From Thiotrichales bacterium (GTDB lineage: Bacteria; Pseudomonadota; Gammaproteobacteria; HK1), in assembly GCA_026709935.1 (NCBI GenBank), contig JAPOSC010000050.1, positions 1 through 64,000 of the forward strand: a stretch of 64,000 nt of DNA, in the 5' to 3' direction. The translations under genes were made by a program, and so were the position numbers. Below are positions 9,198 through 16,988 of the stretch, in pieces. The notes under the pieces were generated by a model. The model worked only from the letters and a program-made list of their open reading frames with translations, had not been told where the DNA came from and ran no database searches. The stretch's first letter is position 1, and each line of letters begins with the position of its first letter.

Positions 9198-9402
9198 GTC
9201 GTCTCCTTGAGCGGGTTCGATCCTGTCGGATGCTGCATGCGCCATCCCCCGGGCGGTATCCTCCGAGTGGCCTCCTGCCCGCCCGGGCAGGAGGCCCGCA
9301 ATGGACTGCCCGCCGAAGATCCGCGGTTGCTTCGAGGCGGACACGATACCCGCGCACCCGGAAGGGTGCCATGCGTCTTGTCGTTCGGTCGGTGGTGTCT
9401 CA

Positions 9403-9480
9403 CTTTGAAGTCCTGCCCGGTGTTTTCGCCTGTATGCGCGGGATCTTCCGAGAGTTCGGGCGTCCAGGTGAGACGCCACT
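9403..9480. repeat. Family-3 dispersed repeat, copy 1
   Basis: This lies in the 450-base gap between phnA and the HAD gene, which otherwise holds only a pentamer tract. The stretch from TTTGAAG through CCCGGTGT, CCTGTATGC, CGGG and CCGAGAGTTC to GTGAGACGC matches 47884-47960 at roughly three quarters of positions. Resemblance fades to the right. There are only two copies and no clear terminal inverted repeats, so it may be a decayed element or a conserved leader. Confidence 0.5.
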
Positions 9481-9590
9481 CGTCAGTCCGAGGCGGATTC
9501 GACGTATCACGATGGTTTCGGAGGTCCGATGTCGCCGGTAAGCTCGCCGGTGCCTTGCATGATTCGTACTGCTGTACGCTTGCGCGCGAC

Positions 9591-9620
9591 CTGGCCTGGC
9601 TTGGCCTGGCCTGGCTTGGC
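9591..9620. repeat. Pentamer tandem repeat (CTGGC/TTGGC)
   Basis: Six consecutive 5-base units follow the order CTGGC, CTGGC, TTGGC, repeated twice, so a 15-base repeat is present in duplicate. It lies 28 bases before the proposed start of the HAD gene. It is non-coding in the favoured reading, and its length could vary by slippage. Confidence 0.65.
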
Positions 9621-9647
9621 AGTGAGCGGATTTCGAAGAGTGAACGC

Positions 9648-10643
9648 ATGCCGAAAGCACCGAACAGCTTTCCCGAACCCGGGGGCTCGCCCGCGACTCC
9701 TGAAAGTCCGCCGATGAGACCCGTATCCATCCCCCCCCCCGAGTCGCTCGACGCCGAATCCGTCCTCGATCTCCAGGAGCACATGCGTTTGCCCGCGCCG
9801 CCGCGAAAGGGAAGGGCGGCGCCGGCTGCGAACCTCCTCGCTCTCGCCGACCGCTACGACGCGTTCATCCTCGATGGCTATGGTGTGATCAACGTCGGAC
9901 CGGAGCCGATCCCCGGGATTGGAGATGCCATCCGCGTCCTGCGTGCCGCCGGCCGGGAGGTGATGGTGCTGACCAATGGCGCCGGTCGCCCCTCCCGGGT
10001 GACCGCGCGTCGCTATGCGCGCTGGGGTCTCGACATGCCGGAGCGGCTCGTGGTGTCGAGCCGCGATGCCCTGGAGGCGTCGCTCGCGGCGCATCCCCGT
10101 CCGGGGCGGTGGGGCGTGATGGCGCTCCCCGACTCCGAGCTCGATACCCTGCCGGTCGAGACCGCGTTGCTCGAGGACGACGAGGCGGTCTACCGACAAG
10201 CCGACGGTTTCATCTTCATTCGCTCCGAAGGCTGGAGCGAGGCGCGTCACCGGCTGATGGCTGAGGCGCTGCGTGATTCCCCCCGGCCGGTACTCGTCGC
10301 GAACCCCGATGTCAGCGCTCCCTACCCCGACCGGCGCTTCTCCGCCGAACCCGGCTACTGGGCCCTGCGCATCGAGGCGGAGACAGGAGTGCGGTGCGAG
10401 CTCTACGGCAAACCGTTCACCCCCGCGTTCGAACTCGCGCTCTCCCGGCTGGACGCAGCGCGAACGCGGCGCGAGCGGGTCGCAATGGTGGGAGACGGCC
10501 TCTACACGGATATCCTGGGCGGTCTCGCGGCGGGCCTCGGGACGGTGCTGGTCACCGACCACGGACTGCTGAAGGGACTCGATTGGGAAACGAGGGCGGC
10601 CCGGACCGGGATCTTTCCGGACCATGTGGTGCCGGAGGCGTGA
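9648..10643 (+). CDS. HAD-IIA-like hydrolase with altered motif I
   Basis: This is a haloacid-dehalogenase superfamily protein of up to 331 residues. The class IIA layout is visible: motif I FILDGYGVIN, motif II VMVLTNGAG, a motif III lysine in LYGKPF and motif IV MVGDGLYTDILGG. The usual DxD of motif I reads D-G-Y, so the second (acid/base) aspartate is absent, as in some members of the TIGR01459-type subgroup. The start is uncertain. The ATG at 9648 has GAAGAG upstream, but the first 45 residues are Pro-rich and include a run of ten C bases at 9731-9740. Starting at 9783 gives 286 residues, closer to family length. The neighbour phnA suggests phosphorus metabolism, but the substrate is unknown. 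Confidence 0.75.
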   Translation: MPKAPNSFPEPGGSPATPESPPMRPVSIPPPESLDAESVLDLQEHMRLPAPPRKGRAAPAANLLALADRYDAFILDGYGVINVGPEPIPGIGDAIRVLRAAGREVMVLTNGAGRPSRVTARRYARWGLDMPERLVVSSRDALEASLAAHPRPGRWGVMALPDSELDTLPVETALLEDDEAVYRQADGFIFIRSEGWSEARHRLMAEALRDSPRPVLVANPDVSAPYPDRRFSAEPGYWALRIEAETGVRCELYGKPFTPAFELALSRLDAARTRRERVAMVGDGLYTDILGGLAAGLGTVLVTDHGLLKGLDWETRAARTGIFPDHVVPEA

Positions 10644-10747
10644 TGGCGGATGACACCCGCTGGCAAGGGTTCAAGTCCGGCCACGAGCGCGAAGTCATGA
10701 CGATCAGGCGGCTGATCGAGATGACCGGAGATGCTCGGGACATGTGA
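10643..10747 (+). CDS. Possible 34-residue ORF overlapping the HAD stop
   Basis: The start overlaps the HAD stop codon (TGATG), which is typical of coupled translation. It would make a short charged peptide beginning MADDTRWQGFK with no recognisable domain or signal. It stops two bases before the end of the convergent mcrBC relic. It may be the tail of a gene truncated by the same event that degraded mcrBC, or it may be chance. Confidence 0.2.
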   Translation: MADDTRWQGFKSGHEREVMTIRRLIEMTGDARDM

Positions 10748-10748
10748 T

Positions 10749-11322
10749 TCATGCAGCCGACAATGGTTTGATGACGTCCAGCAGTCGTTGGTGGATGGTC
10801 GGGCCGGGGCCTGTCAAGTCGACGGTCGCGACCCGGATCGGATGGCGCTGTATCACGGCGATTTCGTCCACCTCCCGGCCGGTGGATGGATGGAGCAGCA
10901 GGCCTTCGGCCCGATCGGCGAGCGGATCTCCCCGGCCCGCCTGAGAGCGGAGATAGGCATAGATCTGATAGAGGTATCCGCTGCGGCTGCCACCATGGAA
11001 CGATCGTCAGCGTCGTGGCGTCCGAAGTTTTCGGTCTGCATCTCGGCCGGAGATGGAAGGACGCCGGCGACTCCCATCCGATGAGCGCGAACGCCAGGCG
11101 TTTCGCGAGCCACGTCTTGCCGGTACCCGGCGGGCCCTGGAGGATGAGGTTCTTCCGGGTCCGCAGCCGATCGAGCAGGCGTTCGATCTCCTGGCGTTCG
11201 AGGAAGCATCCCTCGTTGACGACATCCGCGACTGAATACGTTTCGACGGAATAGGCCTCGCGTTCATCCGCCACGACAGCGTCGTCGTCGGTCGCGCTGT
11301 CGACGGGTTTGTTGTGCGGCAT
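10749..11322 (-). pseudogene. mcrB-mcrC relic: McrB N-part joined to McrC C-part by deletion
   Basis: From 11322 leftward a frame reads MPHNKPVD... and contains RKNLILQGPPGTGKTWLAKR, the Walker A region of a McrB-type AAA+ GTPase, ending near ALIGWESP at about 11085. Almost at once the DNA codes instead for McrC C-terminal sequence: EMQTENFGRHDADD in one frame, then after a shift LYQIYAYLRSQAGRGDPLAD, RAEGLLLHPSTGREVDE and a final TIHQRLLDVIKPLSAA before a stop at 10749. The remainder of McrB (Walker B, sensor and arginine-finger regions) and most of McrC, including its nuclease core, are gone. Intact McrBC cuts modified DNA. This copy cannot function and marks the locus as an old defence site. 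Confidence 0.8.
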
Positions 11323-11496
11323 CTCTTGCCCCTGGTTCCAGGCCGCGAGCGGAAGCTCCGGAAAGCTGCGGATCTGACAGCTTTCATCGTCGAATCGGGT
11401 GTGCAGCTCGTCCGACCCAATGGCGGAGCGATCATGACCTGATATGCCGTGCCGGCGATGCGGTACCTCCGACGCAATGATCGATAGAATGGTCAC

Positions 11497-12018
11497 ATGC
11501 TTCTCTACGAGCCGCTGTTTCGTGCTCTCAACGTCTCCGGGACCCGCTACGTCGTCGTGGGCGGAGTGGCGACGGTCCTGCACGGCTATGCGCGTCTGAC
11601 GGCCGATATCGATCTCATTGTCGACCTCAAAGAGTCAGCCGCCGCGAAGGCCATGCAGGCTCTTGCCGGGCTGGGACTGCTGCCGCGCGCGCCGGTCGAT
11701 CCCGCAGATTTCGCGGATACACACATCAGGGAGAACTGGCTGCGTGAGAAGGGCATGCAGGTCTTCTCGCTCTTCCATCCCGACAACCCGATACTTTCTG
11801 TCGACGTGTTCACGCATCACCCCATAGAATTCAATCGTCTCTTCGATCAATCGGAGACCTGCGCCCTCGGCGGCATTTCGGTCCGGATTGCATCCATCCC
11901 GGATCTGATCTTCCTGAAGAGACTGGCCAACCGCCCGCAGGATCGGGACGACATCGAAAAGCTGGAGAATATCGCCCAACTGAGGGGAAATCGCGATGAG
12001 TCGCGCGAAGACACCTGA
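11497..12018 (+). CDS. Nucleotidyltransferase of the DUF6036/AbiEii-like type
   Basis: This is a small single-domain nucleotidyltransferase of 173 residues. The family signature is clear: VVGGVATVLHG (Gly22-Gly23), TADIDLIVDL with Asp37 and Asp39, and a third acidic residue Asp103 in ILSVDVF. Such minimal nucleotidyltransferases usually transfer a nucleotide to a protein or RNA, and many are toxins or antitoxins of two-gene modules. The next gene overlaps its last 23 bases and encodes a small helical protein, which supports a paired module. It sits beside the mcrBC relic, so a defence or stabilisation role is plausible. Toxicity is not shown by the sequence. Confidence 0.75.
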   Translation: MLLYEPLFRALNVSGTRYVVVGGVATVLHGYARLTADIDLIVDLKESAAAKAMQALAGLGLLPRAPVDPADFADTHIRENWLREKGMQVFSLFHPDNPILSVDVFTHHPIEFNRLFDQSETCALGGISVRIASIPDLIFLKRLANRPQDRDDIEKLENIAQLRGNRDESREDT

Positions 12019-12202
12019 CGCCGCTGTTACCCAACCGCGGCAGTGGGTGGGAACGTGGGCGGATGTGGAGCGCGCACAGCTTGAGACCATGCTGATGGCA
12101 ACGCCTGCGCAGCGGCTCGCGTGGCTGGAGGAGGTGTTGCGGATCGCCCACGCCTGCGGTGCCCTCGGCGATGAGAGTGCCGCTACGCGGAGCGATTCAT
12201 GA
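11996..12202 (+). CDS. Small partner protein of the nucleotidyltransferase
   Basis: This is a protein of 68 residues with GAGGGGAAA five bases before its ATG; it overlaps the nucleotidyltransferase by 23 bases. The central part contains TPAQRLAWLEEVLRIAHACG, an amphipathic helix of a kind commonly seen in small proteins encoded next to minimal nucleotidyltransferases. It has no DNA-binding motif that I recognise. It is probably the cognate partner (antitoxin or modifier target). The overlap implies coupled translation and a fixed stoichiometry. Confidence 0.65.
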   Translation: MSRAKTPDAAVTQPRQWVGTWADVERAQLETMLMATPAQRLAWLEEVLRIAHACGALGDESAATRSDS

Positions 12203-12527
12203 GCGGCCACGCAGTATCGCGACCCCCGTCAGAGCGCAGGGCACGGTCGGATGACGACGAATCATGCGATGCAGACGACGTGCCGGAGCCAGGCGAACCG
12301 TAGGCATTCCACGATGGAGGGCGCACCCGAGATGATGTCGGGACCATCCACCTGAGCCGACCTGCGTAGGCGTGTACCGGCCCGTACTCTCGCGGTGAAA
12401 GCACATCCGGCACCGCCTCGGGAGCCTGATGCGCCCGTGCTGGCACTCCCGTGCGGCGTCACCCGTGGCCAGAGTCCGTCACGGTAACCATCGCTTCCCC
12501 GGTACGAGCTACACGCGCCGGCTCATG
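12203..12527. other. Gene-free stretch
   Basis: These 325 bases lie between the nucleotidyltransferase module and the M20 hydrolase. I see no ORF with a ribosome site, no strong hairpin and no copy of the repeat families. The composition is less regular than in the flanking genes, so it may be decayed coding sequence. Confidence 0.5.
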
Positions 12528-13703
12528 TCAATCGGCTGTGCGGGCGAGCCGGGTCTCCACCACGCGGGCGAAGAAGCTGGCGCCGAGGGGAAGCGCTTCG
12601 TCGTTGAAGTCGTAGCCGGGGTTGTGCACTTCGCATCCGCCCTCGGCATCGCCGTTTCCGAGGTTGATGTAGCAGCCCGGCACGCGGTCGAGCATGAAGG
12701 AGAAGTCCTCCGACCCCATGATGAGCGGGGGGTTGCGCTCGACGTTTTCCGTGCCCACCAGCTCGGCGCAGACCGAGGCGGCGAACTCCGCTTCGGGCGG
12801 TGCGTTGATGGTCGGATTGAACACGGGGCGGAAATCGATGCGCGCCCGGGCTCCATAGCTTGCTGCGACCCCCGTCGCGATCCGCTCCAGGGCGCGCTCC
12901 ACGAGCTCCATCACCTCCCGCGAGAACGCCCGCACCGTGCCCCCGAGCCGGGCGGACTGGGGGATCACGTTGTACGCATCGCCGGCGTGGAGTCGGGTCA
13001 CTGAGACCACTGCGGTTTCGGTCGGCGGCACATTGCGCGACACCACCGACTGAATGGCGCCCACCATGTGCGAAGCGACGATCACGGGGTCCACGGCCGC
13101 CTGCGGGCGGGCGCCGTGCGCGCCCATCCCTTCGATGTCGATGTCGAAGAACCCGCCGCCCGCCATCATCGGCCCCGAGCGCACCGCGAACTTGCCGACC
13201 GGGAGCTTCGGTCGGTTGTGGATCCCGAAGATCGCATCGCAGGGAAACTGCTCGAAGAGCCCGTCTTCGATCATCGCCCGGGCGCCGCCCAGCCCCTCTT
13301 CGGCCGGCTGGAAGATGAAGTACACCTGCCCCTCGAAGTTACGGGTCTCGGCGAGGTAGCGGGCCGCCCCGAGCAGCATCGACGTATGTCCGTCGTGCCC
13401 GCAGGCGTGCATCTTTCCGTCGTGACGCGAGCGGTACGCGAGCCACGTCGTTTCCTGGATGGGAAGCGCGTCCATGTCCGCCCTGAGACCCACCGAACGG
13501 GTCGAGTTTCCGACCCGCAGCGCTCCCACCACCCCGGTGCGTCCGATGCCGCGGTAGACCTCCAGACCGAACGCCTCGAGTCGCGTCGCCACCAGATCCG
13601 AGGTGCGGTGCTCCTCGAATCCCAGCTCGGGGTGGGCGTGGATGTCCCGCCGCCAGGCGGTCATCTCGTCGTGGAACGCGCCGATTCGGTCGACGATGGG
13701 CAT
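12528..13703 (-). CDS. M20 amidohydrolase (N-acyl amino acid / hippurate hydrolase type)
   Basis: This is a zinc amidohydrolase of 391 residues that removes acyl groups from N-acyl amino acids or related amides. Family motifs are DIHAHPELGFEE, LRADMDALPIQE, HACGHDGHTSMLLGA (metal Cys/His), FQPAEEGLGGA (catalytic and metal Glu) and MGSEDFSFML near the end. The start is the ATG reading MPIVDRIGAF, with AAGGAT upstream. A longer reading to 13799 would begin inside a repeat element and is rejected. It lies just downstream of guanine deaminase on the same strand, separated by about 250 bases that contain the repeat. The substrate is not defined, but a role in nitrogen scavenging fits the neighbouring purine genes. 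Confidence 0.85.
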   Translation of the reverse strand: MPIVDRIGAFHDEMTAWRRDIHAHPELGFEEHRTSDLVATRLEAFGLEVYRGIGRTGVVGALRVGNSTRSVGLRADMDALPIQETTWLAYRSRHDGKMHACGHDGHTSMLLGAARYLAETRNFEGQVYFIFQPAEEGLGGARAMIEDGLFEQFPCDAIFGIHNRPKLPVGKFAVRSGPMMAGGGFFDIDIEGMGAHGARPQAAVDPVIVASHMVGAIQSVVSRNVPPTETAVVSVTRLHAGDAYNVIPQSARLGGTVRAFSREVMELVERALERIATGVAASYGARARIDFRPVFNPTINAPPEAEFAASVCAELVGTENVERNPPLIMGSEDFSFMLDRVPGCYINLGNGDAEGGCEVHNPGYDFNDEALPLGASFFARVVETRLARTAD

Positions 13704-13795
13704 GGCTCGGGATCCTTCGGTCGTGGCGGGGCGGGCCTGTGCATCCTGCCACGGGGATGCGGCCCGGTCGACGGTCGCTCGCGCGTCGGCGTCAG

Positions 13796-13913
13796 CCATT
13801 CCCGCCGGGCCGAAACACTATCTCGAAATCACCCCGCTCGGACGCTCCGGAGGTCGAAATTTCCGCTGGAATAGCACTATGGGCCGGTCTCTCGGAGCGC
13901 TGGCGGGAATGGT
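13796..13913 (+). repeat. Family-2 palindromic repeat, copy A
   Basis: This element of about 118 bp is bounded by CCATTCCCGCC on the left and its reverse complement GGCGGGAATGG on the right. The inner part includes CTCGAAATCACCCCG, GACGCTCCGGAGG and GGTCTCTCGG, which recur in copies B and C. It lies between guanine deaminase and the M20 hydrolase genes. Confidence 0.85.
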
Positions 13914-13950
13914 TGCGCCGGGAAGCCGTTCCGCGAGCGAGGACAGGCCG

Positions 13951-15330
13951 TCACTTCTCGTTGACCACTCGCCCGCGGACCCAGACTCTGCGAATGTCAT
14001 CGCGTCCCGCGTTGTAGATGATCTTCTGGAGGATGTCTTCAGGGCAGTCTGCATCCTCCCAGACCATGAGATTGCTGCCGGCCCGTCGGGTGTCGACGAG
14101 CATCGCGTCGAAGTCGCAGCCCGGTTCGAAGCGGCCCACGGGCAGGCCGAGCGCGTCGGCGCCGCCGGCGGTCGCCAGCCACAGGGCGGTGCGGAAATCG
14201 ATTCGTGATGCGGGGCGTCCGCGGCGGGCGGCGTCGAGTGCCGGATCGACACCGTCCTCCAGGGCGCGGGACGCGGTGATCGCGTGACGGCAGTTGTCCA
14301 GGATAGACGGACTCGCACCGCCCGAGATGTCGGTGCCAAGCCCGATCGAGATGCCCTTGTCCAGGGCGCTGCGAAGCGGGAACACCGCGTTCGAGAAATA
14401 CAGGTTCGAGAGCGGGCAATGGGCGATGCCGGCACGGGTTTGTCCGATGAGCTCCATGTCCTCGTCGGTGATGAAATTCGAGTGCGCGAGAATGGTGTTG
14501 GGACGCAGCAGGCCGAAGTCGGCGATCCCCCGGGTATCCGTCCGACCGAGCCGGTCGAGCACGAAGGCATGCTCCCAGTCGCTCTCAGAGCAGTGGGTCT
14601 GTACGTGACAGGCGGTCTCCTCCGCGAGGACCCCGAGCCCTTCCAGCAGGTGGTCGGTGCACGACGGGATGAAGCGCGGGGTGATCACCGGGCGCACGAG
14701 CGCGCCCCTATTGCCCGGCATCGCCCGCACGTACGCGATCAGATCCCGAGTGCCTTCGATGCCCGCCGCCGCGGACGCGTCGCGGTAGCCGTCGGGGCAC
14801 TGCTCGGCATCATCCATCGCCACCTTGCCCACCAGCGCGCGCTGCCCCTTCGCGAGGCAGATGTCGGCAAGGCGCATGGTGCTCTCGACGTGCACGGTGG
14901 CGAAATAGACGGCGGTGGTGGTGCCGTTCGCGAGCAGGGTGTCGACCAGCGAGGTGTAGACGCGCTCGGCGAAGGCGCGCTCGGCGAACTTCGCCTCCAG
15001 CGGGAAGGTATATTGAAGCAGCCAGTCGTGGAGGGAGAGGTGCAGCGCCTTGCCGAGCTGAGGCCATTGCGGCGCGTGGATGTGCAAGTCGACCAGTCCG
15101 GGCAGCACGTACTGACCTTCGTGGAACTCGTGGAGGGCGCCGCGCTCGCGCGCATCGTTCACCGCGGTCGCGTGTCCCGCCTCCGCGGGGTGGTGCACCG
15201 CGCCGATGGACCCTTGTGCATCGACCGAGACCACGGCGTCTTCCATAATCTCGATCTCGCCCCGGCGGGTCGCATGCATGAAGGTGCCGCGAAGCGCGAA
15301 TCCCGTGGTGGCGTCTCCCATCTCCGTCAA
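13951..15330 (-). CDS. guaD: Guanine deaminase
   Basis: This is a zinc amidohydrolase of 459 residues that converts guanine to xanthine and ammonia. The hallmark PGLVDLHIHAPQ (guanine-deaminase type, with the two metal histidines), CHVQTHCSES, ILAHSNF and GLGTDISGG (metal Asp) are all present. Length is normal for the bacterial enzyme. The gene is divergent from the BMP-type ABC importer operon, with 98 bases between them, so both promoters must lie there. The pairing suggests uptake of purines or nucleosides and their use as nitrogen or carbon source. No xanthine dehydrogenase or uricase gene is seen next to it; the cox-type operon 45 kb away is in the same enzyme superfamily but is a different branch. 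Confidence 0.92.
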   Translation of the reverse strand: MTEMGDATTGFALRGTFMHATRRGEIEIMEDAVVSVDAQGSIGAVHHPAEAGHATAVNDARERGALHEFHEGQYVLPGLVDLHIHAPQWPQLGKALHLSLHDWLLQYTFPLEAKFAERAFAERVYTSLVDTLLANGTTTAVYFATVHVESTMRLADICLAKGQRALVGKVAMDDAEQCPDGYRDASAAAGIEGTRDLIAYVRAMPGNRGALVRPVITPRFIPSCTDHLLEGLGVLAEETACHVQTHCSESDWEHAFVLDRLGRTDTRGIADFGLLRPNTILAHSNFITDEDMELIGQTRAGIAHCPLSNLYFSNAVFPLRSALDKGISIGLGTDISGGASPSILDNCRHAITASRALEDGVDPALDAARRGRPASRIDFRTALWLATAGGADALGLPVGRFEPGCDFDAMLVDTRRAGSNLMVWEDADCPEDILQKIIYNAGRDDIRRVWVRGRVVNEK

Positions 15331-15428
15331 TCCCCGCGTGTGCCGACCGGTCGCTGTCCGAGCCCACCCATGAGGATGAACCGTATGCTACGCCACATGC
15401 AACGGGACATGCCGCGACGCACGGGCCG

Positions 15429-16988
15429 ATGAGCGGCTCGCCCTCCATGCGCCTGGAGCTCAGGGGGATCCGCAAGACGTTCCCTACCGTCGTTGCCAAC
15501 GACGGTGTCGACCTGGCTGTGGCGCCGGGGTCGATCCATGCCCTGCTCGGTGAAAACGGTGCTGGCAAGAGCACCCTGATGAAGATCGTCTACGGAGTGG
15601 TGCGCGCGGACGCGGGGACCATCCTCTGGAACGGTGCTCCGATCGGTATCGCCTCCCCGTCGGACGCTCGCGCGCTCGGCATCGGCATGGTGTTTCAGCA
15701 CTTCTCCCTCTTCCCCGCCCTCAGCGTTGCGGAGAACATCGCGCTCGCGCTCAGGGGCGGCCGTGACCCGCGGGCGCTCGGGGTACGCGCCCTGGAGGTC
15801 TCCCGTCACTACGGCATTCCCGTCGATCCCGCGCGGATGGTGCACACGCTTTCCGTCGGCGAGCGGCAACGAGTCGAGGTGGTGAGGAACCTGCTCCAGG
15901 AACCGAAGCTCTTGATCATGGACGAGCCCACCTCGGTGCTCGCGCCCGCCGCGGTGCGCGAGCTGTTCCGGATGCTGCGCCGGCTCGCCGCAGAGGGAAC
16001 GAGCATTCTCTACATCTCCCACAAGCTCGACGAGGTGCGGGAGCTGTGCGACACGGCGACCATCCTGCGCGAGGGTCGAGTCACGGGAAGCGTCGACCCT
16101 CGCCGGGAAACCACCCGGTCGCTGGCGCAACGGATGATCGGCTCGGCCCCGCCGGCGCTTCGCCGGGCTGCACCGGCGCAGCGATATCGTGGGCGTCTCG
16201 ACGTGGCCTGGCGCGCCGGAAGTCCCGCCGGTGTCGCCGGTTTCGCTCTTCACGACATCCGCTTCGCGGTCGACGGCGGCGAGATCTTCGGCATCGCGGG
16301 TATCGCCGGCAACGGACAGGATGCACTGCTCGCGGCGCTGAGTGGCGAGACGCGCGCTGCGGTCCCCGATGCGGTGCGCATCGACGGGAGACCGGTCGGA
16401 GCACTCGGGGTTCGGGTGCGCCGCCGTCTCGGGCTCGTTTACGTGCCGGAGGAGAGGCTGGGCCACGCCGCGGTGCCGGGCATGTCGCTTGCGAAGAACG
16501 TGCTGTTGACCGCATCCCATCTCGGGCTCGTGCGCCATGGTCTGCTGCGGCCCGGCGCCATCGCGGCGTTCGCCCAGCGGTGCATCGACACCTGGGACGT
16601 GCGCTGCGGCGGAGTGCGGGCGGATGCACGCACCCTCTCGGGCGGCAACCTGCAGAAGTTCGTCGTGGGCCGGGAGCTTTCGCAGGCACCCTCGGTGGTG
16701 CTGGTGGCGCAGCCGACGTGGGGGCTCGATGTGCGCGCCGCCGCCTTGATCCGCGCCTCATTGTTGGAGATTCGCGACGCTGGCGTCGCGATCCTCCTCG
16801 TCTCGGAAGATCTGGACGAGCTCTTCGAGCTTTCCGATCGCATCGCGGTGATGGCGGCCGGCCGGCTCTCCCCGGTCCGCCGCATCGACGAGACGGATAT
16901 GGACGAAATCGGGCGTTGGATGGGCGGTGCCTTGCCCCCGAGCTCGCTCTCCGCGATGTCCGTGCAGACCGATGCCGCTTCGCATTGA
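15429..16988 (+). CDS. BMP-type (purine nucleoside-like) ABC transporter ATPase, double cassette
   Basis: This is an ATPase of 519 residues with two fused ABC cassettes. The first has Walker A GENGAGKST, signature LSVGERQRVEV and Walker B LLIMDEPTSVL. The second has the degenerate Walker A GIAGNGQDALL typical of this family, signature LSGGNLQK and VLVAQPTWGLD. This layout belongs to importers that work with BMP-family binding proteins for nucleosides, purines or related compounds (NupO/YufO type), and to sugar importers of the RbsA type. The downstream permeases and BMP protein favour the nucleoside group. The gene is first in a rightward operon; its 3' end overlaps the next gene. Confidence 0.9.
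   Translation: MSGSPSMRLELRGIRKTFPTVVANDGVDLAVAPGSIHALLGENGAGKSTLMKIVYGVVRADAGTILWNGAPIGIASPSDARALGIGMVFQHFSLFPALSVAENIALALRGGRDPRALGVRALEVSRHYGIPVDPARMVHTLSVGERQRVEVVRNLLQEPKLLIMDEPTSVLAPAAVRELFRMLRRLAAEGTSILYISHKLDEVRELCDTATILREGRVTGSVDPRRETTRSLAQRMIGSAPPALRRAAPAQRYRGRLDVAWRAGSPAGVAGFALHDIRFAVDGGEIFGIAGIAGNGQDALLAALSGETRAAVPDAVRIDGRPVGALGVRVRRRLGLVYVPEERLGHAAVPGMSLAKNVLLTASHLGLVRHGLLRPGAIAAFAQRCIDTWDVRCGGVRADARTLSGGNLQKFVVGRELSQAPSVVLVAQPTWGLDVRAAALIRASLLEIRDAGVAILLVSEDLDELFELSDRIAVMAAGRLSPVRRIDETDMDEIGRWMGGALPPSSLSAMSVQTDAASH

Noticed and set aside
12204-12446. Minus-strand stretch reading GPDIISGAP, recalling DUF433-type antitoxins
   Set aside because: Only about nine residues look similar, the frame stops soon after and the conserved TRVPV part is missing. 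That is too little to call even a relic.
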